Of a stretch of DNA of 64,000 nt, positions 17,001 to 25,552 are shown in pieces; position 1 is the stretch's first letter, and each line of letters starts with the position of its first letter. The notes under the pieces are model-generated. The model saw nothing but the letters and a program-made list of their open reading frames with translations. It was not told the origin of the DNA and did not search any database. The position numbers were made by a program, and so were the translations under genes. Source of the DNA: Arthrobacter sp. H-02-3 (lineage in GTDB: Bacteria; Actinomycetota; Actinomycetes; Actinomycetales; Micrococcaceae); assembly GCF_003097355.1 (NCBI RefSeq), contig NZ_PYUI01000008.1, positions 62,001 to 126,000 of the forward strand, read 5' to 3'.

Positions 17001-18266
17001 TCAGTCCACGCCCTTGATCTTCACCACGAACACGGCGCCCAGAAGTCCGATTACGGCGGCCGCGACATACAGCGAGACATAGCCGCCCCAGAGAGCCACA
17101 AACGGAAATGCGATGAGCGGGGCGATCACTTGGGGCAGCGAGTTGGCGATGTTAATGACGCCGAGATCCTTGCCCCGGTCCAGTGCCGTGGGAAGCACCT
17201 GGGTGATGAGCGCGAAGTCCACCGCCAAGTAGCAGCCGAAGCCGATGCCCAGCACCGAGGCGCCGATCAGCGCGCCCGGCCACGTGGGCGCGAACGCAAG
17301 GATGAGGGAGGCCGCGGCGATCACGGCTGACGAGATGATGACCAGCGGTTTCCGGCGCCCCAGGCGATCGCTCAGCCGGCCGCCCACCACGCTGGTGGCG
17401 ATCACCATGACCGCGTAAAGGCCGGTCAGGATCAGGACACCAAACTCGGGCTCGATGCCCTGGGTTTCACGGACGCGGACGGCGTCATTGAGGAAGAACA
17501 ACAGATAGAGGGTGACCATGTGGTTGCCGATGTTCACCAGCAGCCGCGTCAGCCAGGCCCAGGCGAAATCCGGGTGGCGGGCCGGGGAAATCCAAAAGCC
17601 CCGCACAAACCCGGCCAGGCTGAACGGCGGCCGGACCTGCGCAGGCAGCGGGACGTCGTCGTTCTTGAAGTAATACAGCACGACGCCGGCAAGCAGCGCC
17701 AGCGCGCAGACGAGGTACCCCGCGGCGAAGTTTCCGGTGACGGCGGCGGCGATCACTGCCCCGGCCAGGATCCCGACTGTCTGCCCCATGGCAGCCAGTC
17801 CGCCCACCGTGCCGCGCTGCGGGACGGGCACCCGGTCCGGGATGGCCGCGGTGATGGCCGCGTAGGCGCCGTTGCAGCCGGCCTGGACGAGGCACCAGAG
17901 CAGCGTCATGACGGCGACATTAGGGGCGCCCGCCAGCGCGATCAGTGTCGCGGCGCCCAGGATGGCGCCGAAAATCACCCACGGCACCCGGCGGCCCCGG
18001 CGCGCGGTGGTGCGGTCGCTGAAGGCGCCCACGAGAGGGTTGGCGACGAGCGAGACGGCGGCCCCTGCGCCTGTTACGAGGGCGAGGATGGCTTCCTTGT
18101 CCGGTTCGCTGAAGGCTGCCGCCTGCTGGCCGAGGAGCACCTGGATCGGGCCGAAGAATGCCGCGTTGATGCCGACGTTAACCAGTACCACCCCTGCGGT
18201 CCAGACGGGCCGGACGCGGTGCTCTGGCTCGGCGAGCGCCGGCGCGGTGGTATCGGACATGCTCAT
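17001..18266 (-). CDS. MFS transporter, sugar- or glycoside-type
   Basis: The 421-residue protein has 12 predicted membrane segments in two halves. Conserved cytoplasmic loops are GAFSDRTTARRGRRVPWVIFG and GGRLSDRLGRRKPLV. The first loop (SDRT..R.GRRRPW) recalls the GPH/melibiose-like branch of the MFS, so a glycoside or related solute is a fair guess. ATG 18266 has a GGGGAG site. The tandem repeats at 18346-18394 lie between this gene and the divergent RraA-like gene. Confidence 0.78.
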   Translation of the reverse strand: MSMSDTTAPALAEPEHRVRPVWTAGVVLVNVGINAAFFGPIQVLLGQQAAAFSEPDKEAILALVTGAGAAVSLVANPLVGAFSDRTTARRGRRVPWVIFGAILGAATLIALAGAPNVAVMTLLWCLVQAGCNGAYAAITAAIPDRVPVPQRGTVGGLAAMGQTVGILAGAVIAAAVTGNFAAGYLVCALALLAGVVLYYFKNDDVPLPAQVRPPFSLAGFVRGFWISPARHPDFAWAWLTRLLVNIGNHMVTLYLLFFLNDAVRVRETQGIEPEFGVLILTGLYAVMVIATSVVGGRLSDRLGRRKPLVIISSAVIAAASLILAFAPTWPGALIGASVLGIGFGCYLAVDFALITQVLPTALDRGKDLGVINIANSLPQVIAPLIAFPFVALWGGYVSLYVAAAVIGLLGAVFVVKIKGVD

Positions 18267-18345
18267 GGCTCCCCCTGGAACTGATGATCAGGCATATGTA
18301 TCAGTGCGGAGCCAGACTATCGCGGCGGAGCCGCGCAGCAGAGTT

Positions 18346-18394
18346 GCCCGGCGGACTTGCCCGGTGGACTTGTCCGATGGACTGTCCGCGGTGG
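18346..18394. repeat. Tandem 13-bp repeats in the MFS/RraA-like divergent region
   Basis: Units are GCCCGGCGGACTT (18346-18358), GCCCGGTGGACTT (18359-18371), GTCCGATGGACT (18372-18383, one base short) and a partial GTCCGCGGTGG (18384-18394). The repeats sit head to tail with no spacer, 78-126 bases from the two divergent starts. They could be an iterated operator or a small minisatellite. Confidence 0.7.
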
Positions 18395-18471
18395 CACGGG
18401 AACCGGGTATGTGCGAGTCTCGGGGATGACACCCGCAGCCAACACGCGCTGCCGACACCGAAGGAGTGACC

Positions 18472-18948
18472 GTGAACGCTTCCGCCGTCAATACCGCAGA
18501 CCTTTACGATGAGCGCGGCGAGGAGCTCGACTCCGTGTCCGCGCAGTTCCAGTCCCTGGGCGGCCGCACGCACTTCAGCGGACCGGTCCGGACCATCCGG
18601 TGCTTCGAGGACAACGCGCTGGTCAAGTCCCTGCTGGCCACTCCCGGAAACGGCTCCGTCCTGGTGGTCGACGGCGCCGGGTCTCTCCGCACCGCACTGA
18701 TGGGGGACATGATCGCGGCGAGCGCCGTCGCTAACGGCTGGGCCGGCGTCGTCATCAATGGGGCCATCCGGGACCGGCTCGCCATCGCCGGGCTGCCGCT
18801 CGGTGTGAAGGCGCTCGGCAGCAACCCGCGCAAGAGCGCCAAAGAAGGCGCCGGGGAAGTGGATGTTCCGCTGGAGATCGGCGGCGTGACCATCCGGCCC
18901 GGCGCGATGATCTGGTGCGATCCGGACGGAATTCTGGTGGAACGCTAA
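18472..18948 (+). CDS. RraA-like protein / 4-hydroxy-4-methyl-2-oxoglutarate aldolase family
   Basis: The 158-residue protein is a full-length RraA fold: NTADLYDE at the start, GDMIAASAVANGWAGVVINGAIRD in the middle with the Gly-Asp and Arg-Asp residues that bind metal and pyruvate in the aldolases, and a C-terminal PGAMIWCDPDGILV. Family members either inhibit RNase E or act as class II aldolases/oxaloacetate decarboxylases; the intact GD...RD set favours an enzymatic role. GTG 18472 is chosen because AAGGAG (18461-18466) is then well placed; GTG 18466 overlaps it. Confidence 0.82.
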   Translation: MNASAVNTADLYDERGEELDSVSAQFQSLGGRTHFSGPVRTIRCFEDNALVKSLLATPGNGSVLVVDGAGSLRTALMGDMIAASAVANGWAGVVINGAIRDRLAIAGLPLGVKALGSNPRKSAKEGAGEVDVPLEIGGVTIRPGAMIWCDPDGILVER

Positions 18949-18990
18949 GGACTTTCTTCTTCGGACGGTAGTAGCGGGAACAAATCTGCC

Positions 18991-19005
18991 AGTAACATAG
19001 TTACT
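18991..19005. promoter_or_regulatory. Operator-like palindrome AGTAAC-ATA-GTTACT upstream of the DHA2 exporter
   Basis: Six-base arms are perfect around a three-base centre, in an AT-rich patch 47 bases before the exporter start. The size and symmetry suit a MarR- or TetR-type dimer. No regulator gene is adjacent, so the cognate protein would be encoded elsewhere. Confidence 0.5.
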
Positions 19006-19051
19006 GAAAGCAACTATCAGCTTGATCCCCACACTTCCCCTTGGAGCAGTC

Positions 19052-20710
19052 ATGTCCAAAACCACCTCCGTGCGCGCCGCAGGAGAGGTCCTGACCCACC
19101 GTCAGACCATCACCGTCATGGTGGGACTCATGCTCGGCATGTTCCTGTCCTCGCTGGACCAGACGATCGTGTCCACCTCGATCTACACGATCGCAAACGA
19201 CCTCGACGGCCTGTCCCTGCAGGCCTGGGCCACTACCGCCTACCTCATCACCTCCACGGTGAGCACGCCGCTCTACGGCAAGCTCAGCGACATCTTCGGA
19301 CGCCGCCCGCTGTACCTCATCGCCATCCTGATCTTCCTCGCCGGCTCGCTCTATGCCGGATCGGTCCACTCCATGACCGAACTCGCGATCGCCCGCGGCA
19401 TCCAGGGCATGGGCGCCGGCGGCCTCCTGGCCCTCGCCCTGACCATCATCGGCGACATCGTGGCGCTCAAGGACCGCGCCAAATACCAGGGCTACTTCAT
19501 GTCCGTCTTCGGCGTCTCCTCCGTCCTGGGCCCGGTGATCGGCGGCGCCTTCGCAGGCACCGAGACCATCCTCGGAATCGACGGCTGGCGCTGGGTGTTC
19601 CTCATCAACCTGCCGATCGGCATCGCCGCGCTCACGGTGGTGTTCATGTACCTGCACCTCCCCGCCAAGCATGTGAAGCAGAAGATCGATTACTGGGGCG
19701 CCGCCGCCATCACCCTGGCGATCGTCCCGCTCCTCCTCGTCGCCGAGCAGGGCCGCACGTGGGGCTGGAGCTCCACCAACTCCTTCCTCTGCTACGGACT
19801 GGGCGTTGTGGGCATCATTGCGTTCCTGCTGGCCGAAAAGCACGCCGCTGACTACGCGCTCATCCCGCTGCGGCTGTTCCAGAACATCACCTTCGGCCTG
19901 TCCTCGCTGCTGAACTTCATCATCGGCATCGGCATGTTCGGTGCCATCGCGATGCTTCCGATGTACCTGCAGCTGGTCAAGGGCCTGACTCCCACCGAGG
20001 CCGGCCTCATGATGATCACCTTCACAGTGGGCATCCTCACCGGCTCCATCACGGCCGGCCGGACCATCTCGGCATCGGGCACCTACCGGATCTTCCCGAT
20101 CCTGGGCACCGCCATCCTGACCGGCGCCGCCGTCGTCATGGGCCTATCCCTCGGCGTCGACACGCCGCTGTGGGTCCCGGGCTTCATCGCCGTGTTCTTC
20201 GGCCTGGGCCTGGGCTTCTGCATGCAGCCCCTGACGCTGGCCATGCAGGTCTCCGTTCCGTCCAAGGACATGGGTGTGGGCACATCCGCCGCCGCGTTCT
20301 TCCGGTCCATGGGCGGCGCGGTCGGAACGGCCGTGTTCATCTCCATGCTCTTCAGCCTCGCCGCCGACAAGATCGCCACCGGCATGAAGGACGCCGTGCA
20401 GGACCCTGAATACCTCAAGGTGCTGAAGGATCCGGCCGTGGCTGCGGACCCCGCCAACGCGAAGCTGTACGACTTCTTCAAGAACGGCGCCAGCAATGAC
20501 TCGCTGAATGACACCAGCTGGCTGCACACGGCCAATTCGACGTTGACCCGGCCCATCACGGAGGGCTTCGCGCAGTCGATCGACGCCGTCATGCTCACGG
20601 CCGCTGTCCTCACCGGCATCGCCTTCCTGATCACCTTCGCCCTGCCGAACAAGAAACTCACGGACCCGAAGACGGTATCCAGGGAGAGCGCCGCGGCCGC
20701 CGCCCACTAG
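19052..20710 (+). CDS. MFS multidrug exporter of the DHA2 (14-segment) family
   Basis: The 552-residue protein has 14 predicted membrane segments. Diagnostic blocks are LDQTIVSTSIYTIANDL in the first segment (motif D1 of drug antiporters), GKLSDIFGRRPLYL in loop 2-3, ARGIQGMGAGGL in segment 4 and GVSSVLGPVIGGAF in segment 5 (antiporter motif C). This points to proton-coupled efflux of drugs or dyes. ATG 19052 has a TTGGAG site; an in-frame ATG at 19022 lacks one. A hydrophilic loop of about 60 residues lies before the last segment. A palindromic operator precedes the gene and a strong terminator follows. Confidence 0.87.
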   Translation: MSKTTSVRAAGEVLTHRQTITVMVGLMLGMFLSSLDQTIVSTSIYTIANDLDGLSLQAWATTAYLITSTVSTPLYGKLSDIFGRRPLYLIAILIFLAGSLYAGSVHSMTELAIARGIQGMGAGGLLALALTIIGDIVALKDRAKYQGYFMSVFGVSSVLGPVIGGAFAGTETILGIDGWRWVFLINLPIGIAALTVVFMYLHLPAKHVKQKIDYWGAAAITLAIVPLLLVAEQGRTWGWSSTNSFLCYGLGVVGIIAFLLAEKHAADYALIPLRLFQNITFGLSSLLNFIIGIGMFGAIAMLPMYLQLVKGLTPTEAGLMMITFTVGILTGSITAGRTISASGTYRIFPILGTAILTGAAVVMGLSLGVDTPLWVPGFIAVFFGLGLGFCMQPLTLAMQVSVPSKDMGVGTSAAAFFRSMGGAVGTAVFISMLFSLAADKIATGMKDAVQDPEYLKVLKDPAVAADPANAKLYDFFKNGASNDSLNDTSWLHTANSTLTRPITEGFAQSIDAVMLTAAVLTGIAFLITFALPNKKLTDPKTVSRESAAAAAH

Positions 20711-20732
20711 GCCTTCAATGCAGCAATGCGTC

Positions 20733-20763
20733 ACGGCAGGCAGTCGTTTGGACTGCCTGCCGT
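20733..20763 (+). terminator. Terminator of the DHA2 exporter gene
   Basis: ACGGCAGGCAGTC and GACTGCCTGCCGT pair perfectly (13 bases) around the loop GTTTG, followed by CGCTGTTT. It lies 22 bases after the stop. Confidence 0.8.
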
Positions 20764-20889
20764 CGCTGTTTCCCTGGAATGTAAGCTTGCTCTCATTTTC
20801 CGGCCTTGTGACAGGCACCGCACCGGGTCCGGTGTAAGACTTGGTAGCTGCGGCGCAGGCCGTGGACCGCGAGTTGCCGAGGGAGCCTT

Positions 20890-22341
20890 ATGACCATCAC
20901 CCAGGACCAGACCACCGCCAAGATCCCCAAACGGGTCATTTGGCTGGCCGTGGCGGGCGCAGTCGGCGGCTTCCTCTTCGGCTTCGACTCGTCCGTGGTC
21001 AACGGCGCCGTCGATGCCATCAAGGAGGAGTTCGCGCTCAGCGAGGCCGTGACCGGCTTCGCCGTCGCCGTCGCCCTGCTTGGCTGCGCGGCCGGCGCCT
21101 ACCTCGCGGGCAAGGTGGCTGACCGCTACGGCCGGATCCCGGCCATGAAGTTGGGCGCCGTGCTGTTCCTGGCCAGTGCCATCGGCACCGGCTTCTGCTT
21201 CGGCGTCTGGGACCTGATCTTCTGGCGCCTGATAGGCGGCCTGGGCATCGGGCTGGCATCGGTGATCGCACCGGCCTACATCTCCGAAATCTCGCCGCGG
21301 CACGTCCGCGGCCGCCTGGCCTCGCTCCAGCAGCTCGCCATCACCACCGGCATCTTCGCCGCCCTGCTCTCCGACGCCGTCTTCGCCAACACTGCCGGCG
21401 GAGCGGACCAGAACCTGTGGCTCGGCATCGGGGCCTGGCGCTGGATGTTCCTGGCCGGAGCCGTCCCCGCCGTCATCTACGGCTGGATCGCCTTCACCCT
21501 GCCGGAGTCCCCGCGCTTCCTGGTCTTCAAGGGCAAGGACGACGAGGCCCTCAAGGTCTTCCAGTCGATTGCCCCCAGCGAGGACACCGACCGCCACCTG
21601 CGCGAGATCAAGGAGGCCATCGAGGAGGACAAGCTCGCCGGCAAGAAGGGGTCCCTGCGCGGCAACGTCCTGGGCCTGAAGCCGGTTGTCTGGGTCGGCA
21701 TCGTCCTGTCCGTGCTGCAGCAGTTCGTCGGCATCAACGTGATCTTCTACTACTCCACCACGCTGTGGAAGGCCGTGGGCTTCCAGGAAAAGGATTCCCT
21801 CATGATCTCCGTGGCCACCGCCGTCACGAACATCCTGGTGACGCTGGTCGCGATCGCCCTCGTGGACCGGATCGGCCGCCGCCCCATCCTGCTCGCGGGT
21901 TCCATCGGTATGGCCGTCTCGCTGGGCACCATGGCCCTGGCCTTCGGCTCGGCCACCGGCTCCGGTGACGCCATCACGCTGCCCGGCGCGTGGGGTCCCG
22001 CGGCCCTGGTGGCCGCCAACGTCTTCGTGATCAGCTTCGGCGCCTCGTGGGGCCCGCTGGTATGGGTGCTGCTGGGCGAAATCTTCCCGTCCCGGATCCG
22101 GGCCCGCGCCCTCGGCCTGGCCGCTGCCGCGCAGTGGATCGCCAACTTCGCCATCACGCTGAGCTTCCCCGTCATGGCCGCGGCCTCGCTGCCCCTGACG
22201 TACGCCATGTACGCACTGTTCGCCGCGGCGTCGTTCTTCTTCGTCGCGTTCAGGGTGCCCGAGACCAACGGGATGTCCCTGGAACAGGCCGAGACACTGT
22301 TCGTGCCCAAGGGATCCGCCAAGGCTTCCGACAAGGCTTGA
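20890..22341 (+). CDS. Sugar porter of the MFS
   Basis: The 483-residue protein is a standard 12-segment sugar:proton symporter. It shows GFLFGFDSSVVNGA in segment 1, GKVADRYGRIPAMK in loop 2-3, the sugar-transport signature around RLIGGLGIGLASVIAPAYISEISPRHVRGRL, QQFVGINVIFYYS in segment 7, and the late PESPRFL and VPETNGMSLE blocks. XylE, GalP and GlcP are the nearest types; the sugar itself is not readable. It starts with ATG at 20890 after GAGGGAGCC. No sugar-catabolic gene flanks it. Confidence 0.87.
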   Translation: MTITQDQTTAKIPKRVIWLAVAGAVGGFLFGFDSSVVNGAVDAIKEEFALSEAVTGFAVAVALLGCAAGAYLAGKVADRYGRIPAMKLGAVLFLASAIGTGFCFGVWDLIFWRLIGGLGIGLASVIAPAYISEISPRHVRGRLASLQQLAITTGIFAALLSDAVFANTAGGADQNLWLGIGAWRWMFLAGAVPAVIYGWIAFTLPESPRFLVFKGKDDEALKVFQSIAPSEDTDRHLREIKEAIEEDKLAGKKGSLRGNVLGLKPVVWVGIVLSVLQQFVGINVIFYYSTTLWKAVGFQEKDSLMISVATAVTNILVTLVAIALVDRIGRRPILLAGSIGMAVSLGTMALAFGSATGSGDAITLPGAWGPAALVAANVFVISFGASWGPLVWVLLGEIFPSRIRARALGLAAAAQWIANFAITLSFPVMAAASLPLTYAMYALFAAASFFFVAFRVPETNGMSLEQAETLFVPKGSAKASDKA

Positions 22342-22363
22342 GGCCTTCCCTGCGAGCCGCAGG

Positions 22364-22413
22364 AGGTAGCAGAAACGCCCATGTTCCGCGGAACATGGGC
22401 GTTTCTGTTACCT
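22364..22413. terminator. Bidirectional terminator between convergent MFS genes
   Basis: Arms of about 24 bases with one mismatch (left AGGTAGCAGAAACGCCCATG, right CATGGGCGTTTCTGTTACCT) meet at CCGCGG. It lies between the stop of the sugar porter (22341) and the stop of the minus-strand MFS gene (22421), with A/T runs on both flanks of the arms. Confidence 0.8.
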
Positions 22414-22420
22414 CGGCTCA

Positions 22421-23647
22421 CTAGACCACGTGCGGCTCGTGCGCTGCCAGGTAGCGGCGTCCGCCGAAGACCACAGCAATAGCCACCACCATGGCCACTG
22501 CACCGGCGTAGAACGGCACTTGCGGGCCGAAGTGCTCGCCCAACTGCGCGGCAGCGAACGGTGCCAGGGCGCCGCCCATCCAGCGCACGAAGTTGTAGCC
22601 GGCGGAGGCGACAGGCCGGGGCGAATCGGAAACACCCATGGCCAGCTCGGTGTAGATCGTGTTGTTGACGCCCAGGAGCGCCCCCGAAATGACCACGAGG
22701 ACCACCACGGCGGGCACCGAGTGCCCTGCGGACAGGCCCAGTCCCACAAGGTCCAGCATCAGCAGGAACAGGGTGCCGGTGAGGACCCTGACAGCTCCGA
22801 AGCGGTTCTGCAGCACGGGAGCAACAAACACTGAGAAGACGGCGACGGCGACGCCCCAGCCGAAGAACACCCCGCCGATTCCGTAGGCGTCCATGCCCAG
22901 GATGAAGGGCGTGAAGGCGAGGACGGTGAAGAAGCCATAGTTGTAGAACAGGCCACTAGCCGCCGTCGTCCTGAGCCCCTTGTGTCCCAGGGCCAGCAAC
23001 GGATCCCGGAGACGGACCTTGCGCTCGGGCAGCGGGGTCTTGGGCAGCAAGGCAATGAGAGCGATGAACGCCGAGGCCATGAGCACGGCGGTGCCGAAGA
23101 ACGGTGCGCGCCACTGCCAGCCGCCGAGCAATGCGCCCAGGAGCGGGCCGAGGGAAATACCCAGGCCCAGGGCGGCCTCATAAAGGATGATTGCCGTGCC
23201 CGCGCCGCCACTCGCGACGCCGACGATCACGGCCAGCGCCGTGGCCACGAACAGGGCGTTGCCCAGTCCCCAGCCGGCGCGGAAGCCGATGAGTTCAGCC
23301 ACGCTGACCGAGGTGCCGGACAGTGAGGCGAAGACGACGATCACCGCCAGTCCGATCAGCAGCGTCCGCTTCCCGCCGATCCGGGACGAGACGTAGCCGG
23401 TGATCAGCATGGCGACGGCGGTCACCAGGAAATAGCTCGTGAAGAGCAGCGACACCTGGCTCGGCGTGGCGTCCAGGTTCTTGGCGATCGCGGGCAGGAT
23501 GGGGTCCACCAGGCCGATTCCCATGAAGGCGAACACGGCTGCGAGGGCCGTCGCCCATACCGCCTTGGGTTGTTTGAGTAGTGAGGCTTTCTCGGCCTCG
23601 AGGGTAACTTCCGCTGCCGGCAGTATGTCGGCGGACTGGCCGTGCAT
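22421..23647 (-). CDS. MFS drug exporter controlled by the adjacent MarR gene
   Basis: The 408-residue protein has 12 predicted membrane segments and the 12-segment drug antiporter pattern: MGIGLVDPILPAIAKNL in segment 1, GYVSSRIGGKRTLLIG in loop 2-3, RAGWGLGNALFVATALAVI in segment 4 and ALGLGISLGPLLGALLGG in segment 5. ATG 23647 has an AGGAGTG site; the frame is open to 23824 but the extra residues are low-complexity. It lies 58 bases after the MarR gene on the same strand, so the two form a regulator/efflux operon. Confidence 0.85.
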   Translation of the reverse strand: MHGQSADILPAAEVTLEAEKASLLKQPKAVWATALAAVFAFMGIGLVDPILPAIAKNLDATPSQVSLLFTSYFLVTAVAMLITGYVSSRIGGKRTLLIGLAVIVVFASLSGTSVSVAELIGFRAGWGLGNALFVATALAVIVGVASGGAGTAIILYEAALGLGISLGPLLGALLGGWQWRAPFFGTAVLMASAFIALIALLPKTPLPERKVRLRDPLLALGHKGLRTTAASGLFYNYGFFTVLAFTPFILGMDAYGIGGVFFGWGVAVAVFSVFVAPVLQNRFGAVRVLTGTLFLLMLDLVGLGLSAGHSVPAVVVLVVISGALLGVNNTIYTELAMGVSDSPRPVASAGYNFVRWMGGALAPFAAAQLGEHFGPQVPFYAGAVAMVVAIAVVFGGRRYLAAHEPHVV

Positions 23648-23705
23648 GGGGGGCACTCCTAAGTGATTGGAATTTGTGGGTGAGTATCCGGATTGCGGAT
23701 GAGTA

Positions 23706-24188
23706 TCAGGCCTGGAGGGTTGCGTTGATCTTCCCGATGACCGGCAGCGCGGCCGCAAGCGCGGCGCGGTCGTCGTCCGAAAGGGACAAGAGGATGCCGG
23801 CCATGACGGTGTTGCGACGCTCATTGGCGGACTCGACGGCGGCGCGGCCTTCTCGGGTGAGGGTGACGCGGACAGCGCGTGAGTCGTTGGGGTCCGGTTC
23901 CCGGCGGGCGAGGCCGGCGCGCTCGAGCTTGATGATCTGCTCGGTGGCGCTGGGCACTTTGACGCCGAGGTTCCGGGCGATTTCCCCCACGCGCACTCCG
24001 GACCCGGAGGCGCCGGCCCCGGCGGACGCGGGGCTGGAGTCCATCAGCATCTTGAGGGTGCTGAGCTGCGCGGCACTCAGTTCGCCGTCGGCGTCCAGGC
24101 GGCGGACGAGGTAGATGCTGTGGCGAAGGGCCTCGCGGAAGTCTTGGGCGAGGGCGAGGAGGCCCGGGTCGGCCGGTTCAGCGTTCAT
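23706..24188 (-). CDS. MarR family transcriptional regulator
   Basis: The 160-residue protein shows the MarR winged helix: GEIARNLGVKVPSATEQIIKLERAGLARREPDPNDSRAVRVTLT with the basic wing, then a dimerisation helix. It begins with ATG at 24188. Two palindromes directly upstream (24191-24219) overlap its promoter, which fits autorepression. The exporter gene downstream is its evident target, so an inducing drug or phenolic compound would release both. Confidence 0.9.
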   Translation of the reverse strand: MNAEPADPGLLALAQDFREALRHSIYLVRRLDADGELSAAQLSTLKMLMDSSPASAGAGASGSGVRVGEIARNLGVKVPSATEQIIKLERAGLARREPDPNDSRAVRVTLTREGRAAVESANERRNTVMAGILLSLSDDDRAALAAALPVIGKINATLQA

Positions 24189-24190
24189 AG

Positions 24191-24219
24191 TTAGGTAGCC
24201 TAACAGTTAGGCGCCCTAA
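24191..24219. promoter_or_regulatory. Two tandem MarR-type operators upstream of the MarR gene
   Basis: TTAGGTAGCCTAA (24191-24203) and TTAGGCGCCCTAA (24207-24219) are 13-base palindromes with the same TTAGG/CCTAA-type half-sites, their centres 16 bases apart. The first begins two bases from the regulator's start codon, so bound protein would block its transcription. Confidence 0.75.
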
Positions 24220-24238
24220 TGGTCAATGGGGGGAAGGG

Positions 24239-24298
24239 TTGCCCTGTCACTTATGGTCGCTAAAACCGGCGAATACGAGCCATAAGTGATAGGGCAAC
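24239..24298. repeat. 60-nt intergenic hairpin of the same family as 5975-6040
   Basis: Outer arms of about 21 bases (left TTGCCCTGTCACTTATGG, right CCATAAGTGATAGGGCAA, one mismatch in these) flank an inner part containing TCGCTAAAACCGGC, close to TCGCTCAAAACGGC in the hairpin at 5975-6040. It lies upstream of the MarR operators rather than after a gene, so it is probably a dispersed element rather than a terminator. Confidence 0.65.
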
Positions 24299-24332
24299 GG
24301 GCGGGTGACGGTGGGCCCACCTCTGCGGGGCT

Positions 24333-24380
24333 TAAACACGCCGACGCCGCAACTCAGGCGAGTTGCGGCGTCGGCGTTTA
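24333..24380 (-). terminator. Terminator of the mannitol operon
   Basis: Right arm GAGTTGCGGCGTCGGCGTTTA pairs with the left arm TAAACACGCCGACGCCGCAA (two-base bulge) across a short loop. On the minus strand it lies 24 bases after the mtlD stop. Confidence 0.75.
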
Positions 24381-24403
24381 GTGCTCGGCGTTATCGGAAG
24401 AGG

Positions 24404-25552
24404 CTAGACGACCGCCTTGGCTTCCTCAATGAGGGACGAGACGGGGGCGAAGAGCGGGTGGCCCGGCGCCAGGCCCGTGATCTTCTCCGTGGCCTCGTCG
24501 GGCGTGGATGCGGACAGGATTTTCGCCAGCTCCACGGCCTCGGCGTCCGCCGGATCGTTGAAGCGCAGGGCCGAGGCGATCGCCCCGAGCAGTGCCTCCG
24601 GGACAATCCCGCGTTCGGCCAGCTCAGCGGCGGGGCCGATGAAGCGTTCGTGCCGGCCGAGTTTGCGCAGCGGGGCGCGGCCCACCCGGGTGACAGTGTC
24701 CGGCAAGTGCGGGTTGGAGAAGCGGCCCAGAATTTTCTCCACATAGGCCTCCTGCTCCTCGCGGTTGAAGCCGTGCTTGGCCACCAGGAGCTCCTTGGTT
24801 TCGTCCAGGACGGCGCGGACGTCTGCCGCGACGTCCTGATCGGCCATGGCCTCGGAAATCTTGCCCAGGCCCGCTTCGAAACCGAAGTAGGCCGCCGCCG
24901 CGTGGCCGGTGTTCACCGTGAACAGCTTCCGCTCGATGTAGGGTTCGAGGTCGTCAACGAAGGTCGCTCCCGGAATGACCGGCTCTTTCCCGGCGAACGG
25001 GGTACGGTCGATCACCCACTCGTAGAACGTCTCCACCGTGACGTCAAGGCCCTGGCCGGCCTCCTGGTTGGGCACAATCCGGTCCACCGCCGTGTTGGCG
25101 AACACCGCGGCAGCGTCCAGGGATCCGGCGGCCGGATCCCACTGGGCCGCGACTTCGGATTTCAGGATGTCGGTCGCATTAATGGCGTTCTCGCACGCCA
25201 TCACCTGCAGCGGCCCCAACCCGGCCGCGCGGGCTGCGATCCCCTTGGCGATCACGGGCGCCACGAACTTCAGGATGTGCGGCCCCACGGCGGTGGTGAC
25301 GATGTCCGCCGTCGCGATTTCCGCGACGACGTCGGCTTCCTGGGTGCCGGAGTTAAGCGCGCGGAAGTTGTCGACGGTCCGGACGGCGGGGTTGTCTCCC
25401 ACCTCGTGGACCTGATAGCTGTCCGCGGCAGCCAGCTGGGTGATGAGGGCGTCCGCGACGTCGGCGAACACCACCTCATACCCGGCATCGTGCAGCAGCA
25501 GGCCAACGAATCCGCGCCCGATGTTTCCCGCTCCGAAATGAACAGCCTTCAC
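24404..25552 (-). CDS. mtlD: Mannitol-1-phosphate 5-dehydrogenase
   Basis: The 382-residue enzyme oxidises mannitol 1-phosphate to fructose 6-phosphate with NAD. It begins with a Rossmann loop, [15 protein letters not shown], and contains the polyol dehydrogenase blocks [31 protein letters not shown] and [20 protein letters not shown]. It starts with GTG; the start overlaps the mtlA stop by one base (TAGTG), so the two are translationally coupled. With MtlA it makes a complete mannitol entry route. Confidence 0.93.
   Translation of the reverse strand: MKAVHFGAGNIGRGFVGLLLHDAGYEVVFADVADALITQLAAADSYQVHEVGDNPAVRTVDNFRALNSGTQEADVVAEIATADIVTTAVGPHILKFVAPVIAKGIAARAAGLGPLQVMACENAINATDILKSEVAAQWDPAAGSLDAAAVFANTAVDRIVPNQEAGQGLDVTVETFYEWVIDRTPFAGKEPVIPGATFVDDLEPYIERKLFTVNTGHAAAAYFGFEAGLGKISEAMADQDVAADVRAVLDETKELLVAKHGFNREEQEAYVEKILGRFSNPHLPDTVTRVGRAPLRKLGRHERFIGPAAELAERGIVPEALLGAIASALRFNDPADAEAVELAKILSASTPDEATEKITGLAPGHPLFAPVSSLIEEAKAVV

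Noticed and set aside
20805..20820. Possible CRP/GlxR site TGTGACAGGCACCGCA before the sugar porter
   Set aside because: The second half-site has two mismatches and the centre lacks the TA step, so it is no better than expected by chance.
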